A DNA stretch of 64,000 bases, from contig JAGYXB010000825.1 of assembly GCA_022495005.1 (NCBI GenBank), forward strand, positions 3,720,001 to 3,784,000. The letters are read 5' to 3'. Position numbers and translations under genes: made by a program. The stretch comes from Rhyacophila brunnea. Its lineage: Eukaryota; Arthropoda; Insecta; Trichoptera; Rhyacophilidae. Of the stretch, positions 61,101 through 64,000 are shown one piece after another (the first letter of the stretch is position 1; every line of letters begins with the position of its first letter). A model generated the notes under the pieces. The model had not been told where the DNA came from. It searched no databases and worked only from the letters and a program-made list of their open reading frames with translations.

Positions 61101-61850
61101 AAAATAATCTTACTTGCGCGCAATAAATCATCACAATTTGGAATCTTCCAATCTTGTTTGATTTATGCACGCAATTGTGCCAACTGCAGAATAATACATG
61201 TTTCCCCATACATTTTATTACTGTGCACAGTAAATCTATGCACGTGTAAACGGGGTATTATACTATATACCTAAGTGTAAAGCATTTGTAGCCATTCATT
61301 GGTCAGCGCATTGGTAATAAACAGTAGGTACAGCCAATGAGGAATCGACTAATTAGTATGGAATAGTTTTCAGACAATGAGATTTTATATCGGATTATCC
61401 CAAACTGAAGGTGACCAATGAATGATTTTCGACGTTTCTATAAGAAAAAATCCTTAATTATTCACTAAAACCTACTCTCGATAATAATTAGTGTTCTTTG
61501 CTGCGATTATTTTCCACCCGTTTTAATGTGCTACTCTTAAGTCCATACCACATGATCTATCTACCCCACAGGATGTCACTGCAAATATGTATAATACAAT
61601 ATCTAGTTATTTTATTGACAAAGCATTTTTTCTGTTCTGATCAGGTACAGGGTTTATTGGAGTAGAGTGCGCCAATGTTGACCTGGCCGTCAAGAAAAAT
61701 TGTTATTCTACTGCAGGAAACCAGCGGACAGCAATAATGGGTCCAAATGCGGACCCTAAAATACATGGCATCTTCTACGTACGGACCTCCATCACCTATC
61801 CGTTTTATTTGGGAAAACGTGGAACTAAACAACCGAAAATCATGACATGA
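55035..61850 (+). CDS. Secreted pancreatic-lipase-like hydrolase, complete 5-exon gene
   Basis: The exons are 55035-55140, 58020-58314, 59426-59583, 60051-60326 and 61645-61850. All junctions are GT...AG and all phases match, giving 346 residues. Residues 1 to about 20 are a signal peptide. HGY at 93-95 lines the oxyanion hole, GHSLG carries Ser169, GLDPA carries Asp197 and CSHIRP carries His263, the pancreatic lipase/phospholipase A1 triad. Only FMM separates the two cysteines before the His, so the lid is almost absent, as in phospholipase A1-like and insect neutral lipases. It probably hydrolyses dietary or membrane lipid ester bonds outside the cell; the exact substrate cannot be read from sequence. 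The paralogue on the - strand is divergent from it. Introns hold a 221-bp tandem repeat and a tRNA-like SINE head. No defect was seen. Confidence 0.93.
57001..57664. repeat. Three tandem copies of a ~221-bp repeat in lipase intron 1
   Basis: Units start at 57001, 57221 and 57444 with TAACGTCGTTAGGCTAAAAT (AACTTCG in the third) and end CTGTCTGGTTAGG. They differ by only a few substitutions and a small indel. The third runs into GGTTAGGTTAGGTTAG. Non-coding. Confidence 0.92.
58020..58314 (+). CDS. + strand lipase exon 2, oxyanion region
   Basis: TTTCAG acceptor and GTAATA donor; 295 nt. It encodes residues 36-134: LMDLTFPKNVTDRVEIVIVR, FNISRKTIMFAHGYTHLITS and EYNVLLLNSIQLL. It completes the split Cys36 codon from exon 1 and splits Arg134 with exon 3. 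Confidence 0.93.
59273..59350 (-). repeat. tRNA-like block (SINE head or tRNA pseudogene)
   Basis: On the - strand GGACACGC...TAGCTCAGTGGTCAATG (A-box) and ATGTTCGAATCCTACCGG (B-box) end in GGTGTC, so the outer stem partly pairs with GGACAC. The anticodon arm is irregular (no T before the presumed anticodon), so I do not call it a functional tRNA. It lies in lipase intron 2, just ahead of exon 3. Confidence 0.55.
59426..59583 (+). CDS. + strand lipase exon 3, nucleophile elbow
   Basis: TTTTCAG acceptor, GTATCT donor; 158 nt. It encodes residues 134-187 with YVGIRVGNVIAQMSQAGL and LELVGHSLGAHISGFIGK; Ser169 is the nucleophile. Confidence 0.94.
60051..60326 (+). CDS. + strand lipase exon 4, catalytic Asp and His
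   Basis: CATGCAG acceptor, GTGATT donor; 276 nt. It encodes residues 187-279: [43 protein letters not shown] and ICFMMCSHIRPIF. Asp197 and His263 complete the triad. If the GT donor at 60327 is ignored, the frame runs on to 60430. Confidence 0.94.
60848..61262. mobile_element. MITE with GTATAA...TGCACGT ends
   Basis: GTATAACCGCCTGTACACGT on the left is mirrored by ACGTGTAAACGGGGTATTATAC on the right. The right half matches 15495-15708. It lies in lipase intron 4. The open frames within it (60793-61008, 61062-61274) have no domain. Confidence 0.6.
61645..61850 (+). CDS. + strand lipase exon 5, C-terminus
   Basis: ATCAG acceptor, 206 nt, ending in TGA at 61848-61850. It encodes TGFIGVECANVDLAVKKNC, then IMGPNADPKIHGIFYVRTS and KQPKIMT. 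The cysteines correspond to those of the - strand paralogue. Confidence 0.93.
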
Positions 61851-61859
61851 TAATGTTAT

Positions 61860-61865
61860 AATAAA
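61860..61865 (+). promoter_or_regulatory. Poly(A) signal AATAAA
   Basis: AATAAA begins 10 nt after the lipase stop codon, followed by AT/GT-rich sequence, so the 3' UTR may be very short. Confidence 0.55.
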
Positions 61866-62060
61866 GTGATTATTTCATAATATTATCGTGTTGTCATTAA
61901 TCTTCATAAAGTTAGTTAGGTAGAGCCTGAGCCGCGGATAAATCTATTGTCCGACTGCAGAATCATCCGAGTCCTGATCGTCATGATATCTCGACGAAGA
62001 AAAAGATGAATAATATCATCGAACAAAAGGTTCTTTTACCACATAACAGAATTCAGTGTG

Positions 62061-62259
62061 CGTTAGACTATAACGCCGTGGGTCCCAGGTTCGAATCCTG
62101 ATTCTGGCAAGTACACATATTGTTTTTCAATTTGTGTGTGTCAGGGTATGGACCTAATAGGTTGAGCAAGTGGCTGACATCCATTTCTCGTAAGAAAACA
62201 AAATCTGTCAATACAAATCTCTACTATATGATCCTATTAGGATCGGACATGGTCGAAAG
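62061..62259 (+). repeat. tRNA-derived SINE, 5' end trimmed
   Basis: Begins inside the head (CGTTAGACTATAACGCCGTG), keeps the B-box CCCAGGTTCGAATCCTG and the full body to ATTAGGATCGGACATGG. The A-box part is missing and a small deletion removes the CTGTGGAGG motif. Confidence 0.82.
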
Positions 62260-62785
62260 AAAAGAATATCATAATAATAGACGTATGAAACTGAGTGCGC
62301 ACACGCCGTGAATTTCAAATACCAAGTTAAGAAGATGAGGTAATGCAATCGACGACTTTTTCCGGAGCTGGTACCATAACTTGTCGTGTCAGGTAGACAA
62401 ATTACAAAAGAAATGCGACTTTCATATTATACATACTAAACCGATGCGTTCGCGCGGTGCCCTAGAAGTACCAGCTTATGGAGATGAGGAGTGGAAACCA
62501 CAACATGACTTTTCGTGTACACTATCATCCCTGGTAGACGACTCAGAAGGAAAACTGCTTCCCTCATATTAAATATACTCAGATCTACCGCCCACCCGTT
62601 ATACACTAGGTACAAGATCTATGAAATCTATAATTATAATTGAAACAGTAGCAATACTTAGAATATACCATTTATATACAGTAACGTCCCATGGGGGTAG
62701 GCAGGTCATGCGTTGTATAGAAGCGGCACATTTAAGGAACAACTGTTGACAGCATTAGCGGTTTTTCATGAAGCAGACGTTGTGG

Positions 62786-64000
62786 TCGCTTCATTAGAAA
62801 GTATTGACATCCTACTTTAAATACATACAATACATAATATTGTAATGGCGGTTCATTGCACAAGCAAAATTTCTACAAGGGTACCACCAAATCTGTCAAA
62901 GTCACATACCTCAACGTACCTAAAACCACTACTGTTTGAGAGAAGGTTTCGTGAAAATACTCTTATTCTCAGCAAATTGTGTACGTCAATTTCAAGATTT
63001 GTGTGTATTTGTCTGCTTACGATAGTAGAAAATTCATAATAAAGTAGGTAGGTAGGTACCTTCCGATTTTGAAAACAATTTGTACCTAACTAAAAATGAA
63101 AGAGGGCGGTGATCTAAGCCGGCTCTCACATTTAAACTCGCCTCGTCTGCTGCACAGCCATAAAAACCTTCTAGGAACGTCGATCCGATGTAGATGTGAT
63201 CTCTCGAAACGTATAGATATTTGGATGCGGCGACCAGTGAGCCGGTATGGGAATGGCCAATTCGTAGGTGTGTATAAGCCTTTTGGCGTCTTCGACTCGC
63301 AGCCTGAGATGGATGAAATTTGTTGTTGGCAGCACTAGATTTTTGTTTTCAAACTAAAAAGTCGCATTCGACCAACCTGCGGAGCTCCATTTGGCAACGC
63401 GATGTTTTGAGAATGACGATGACGGTCATATCAACGTATTCGACACGTCGCTTCATTAGAAAGTATTGACATCCTACTTTAAATACATACAATACATAAT
63501 ATTGTAATGGCGGTTCATTGCACAAGCAAAATTTCTACAAGGGTACCACCAAATCTGTCAAAGTCACATACCTCAACGTACCTAAAACCACTACTGTTTG
63601 AGAGAAGGTTTCGTGAAAATACTCTTATTCTCAGCAAATTGTGTACGTCAATTTCAAGATTTGTGTGTATTTGTCTGCTTACGATAGTAGAAAATTCATA
63701 ATAAAGTAGGTAGGTAGGTACCTTCCGATTTTGAAAACAATTTGTACCTAACTAAAAATGAAAGAGGGCGGTGATCTAAGCCGGCTCTCACATTTAAACT
63801 CGCCTCGTCTGCTGCACAGCCATAAAAACCTTCTAGGAACGTCGATCCGATGTAGATGTGATCTCTCGAAACGTATAGATATTTGGATGCGGCGACCAGT
63901 GAGCCGGTATGGGAATGGCCAATTCGTAGGTGTGTATAAGCCTTTTGGCGTCTTCGACTCGCAGCCTGAGATGGATGAAATTTGTTGTTGGCAGCACTAG
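62786..64000. repeat. 662-bp tandem duplication, second copy cut by window end
   Basis: 62786-63338 recurs at 63448-64000 with no difference that I can see. The identical frames (64 aa at 62845/63507 and 80 aa at 63096/63758, the latter starting MKEGGDLSRLSH) show no recognised domain. Identity over 553 bp implies a recent duplication, a satellite array continuing beyond the window, or an assembly duplicate. The 5' part of the unit overlaps a dispersed repeat also seen near 43300. Confidence 0.85.

Overview
This is a gene-poor, AT-rich, transposon-dense stretch of an animal nuclear genome, most likely an insect and probably a moth or butterfly. The reasons are spliceosomal introns, many tRNA-headed SINEs, Jockey/RTE-like LINEs, hAT, piggyBac and Harbinger-like fragments, short AGGTAGGTA runs of the kind common in Lepidoptera, and two patches of the insect telomere word TTAGG. 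No rRNA gene, CRISPR array, operon or prokaryotic feature is visible.

The only host genes I can support well are lipases of the pancreatic-lipase (AB-hydrolase) superfamily. A complete five-exon gene lies on the + strand (55035-61850). Its exons join in phase into a 346-residue secreted protein with Ser169, Asp197 and His263 as the likely triad and almost no lid. A paralogue on the - strand (exons at 45584-45290, 41980-41823, 32483-32208 and 31278-31064) has internal exons of exactly the same lengths (295, 158 and 276 nt), but its first exon was not found. The two genes are divergent. A third, broken copy survives as one exon with a 100-nt deletion at 15193-15368. A lone THAP-type first exon sits at 48316-48387.

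The main architecture is an old segmental duplication. Block A (about 14735-26010) is colinear with block B (about 30430-53602) in the same orientation. Block A has lost most of the lipase gene and gained a degenerate piggyBac element, a LINE tail and a 1.39-kb foldback. Block B has gained several hAT-like elements and a long LINE. Because each block acts as the empty site for insertions in the other, several elements can be bounded almost to the base.

Layout: 1-14.7 kb, only transposon remnants; 14.7-26.0 kb, block A; 26.0-30.4 kb, AT-rich with no gene; 30.4-53.6 kb, block B with the - strand lipase, a 3-kb LINE and nested elements; 53.6-55.0 kb, intergenic; 55.0-61.9 kb, + strand lipase with a triplicated 221-bp intronic repeat; 62.8-64.0 kb, a 662-bp tandem duplication running off the window end. 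I did not find a new multigene system. The most unusual items are the minisatellite inside the piggyBac remnant, the TTAA-flanked foldback, a TTAGG-bearing perfect hairpin inside a LINE, and the eroded duplication itself.
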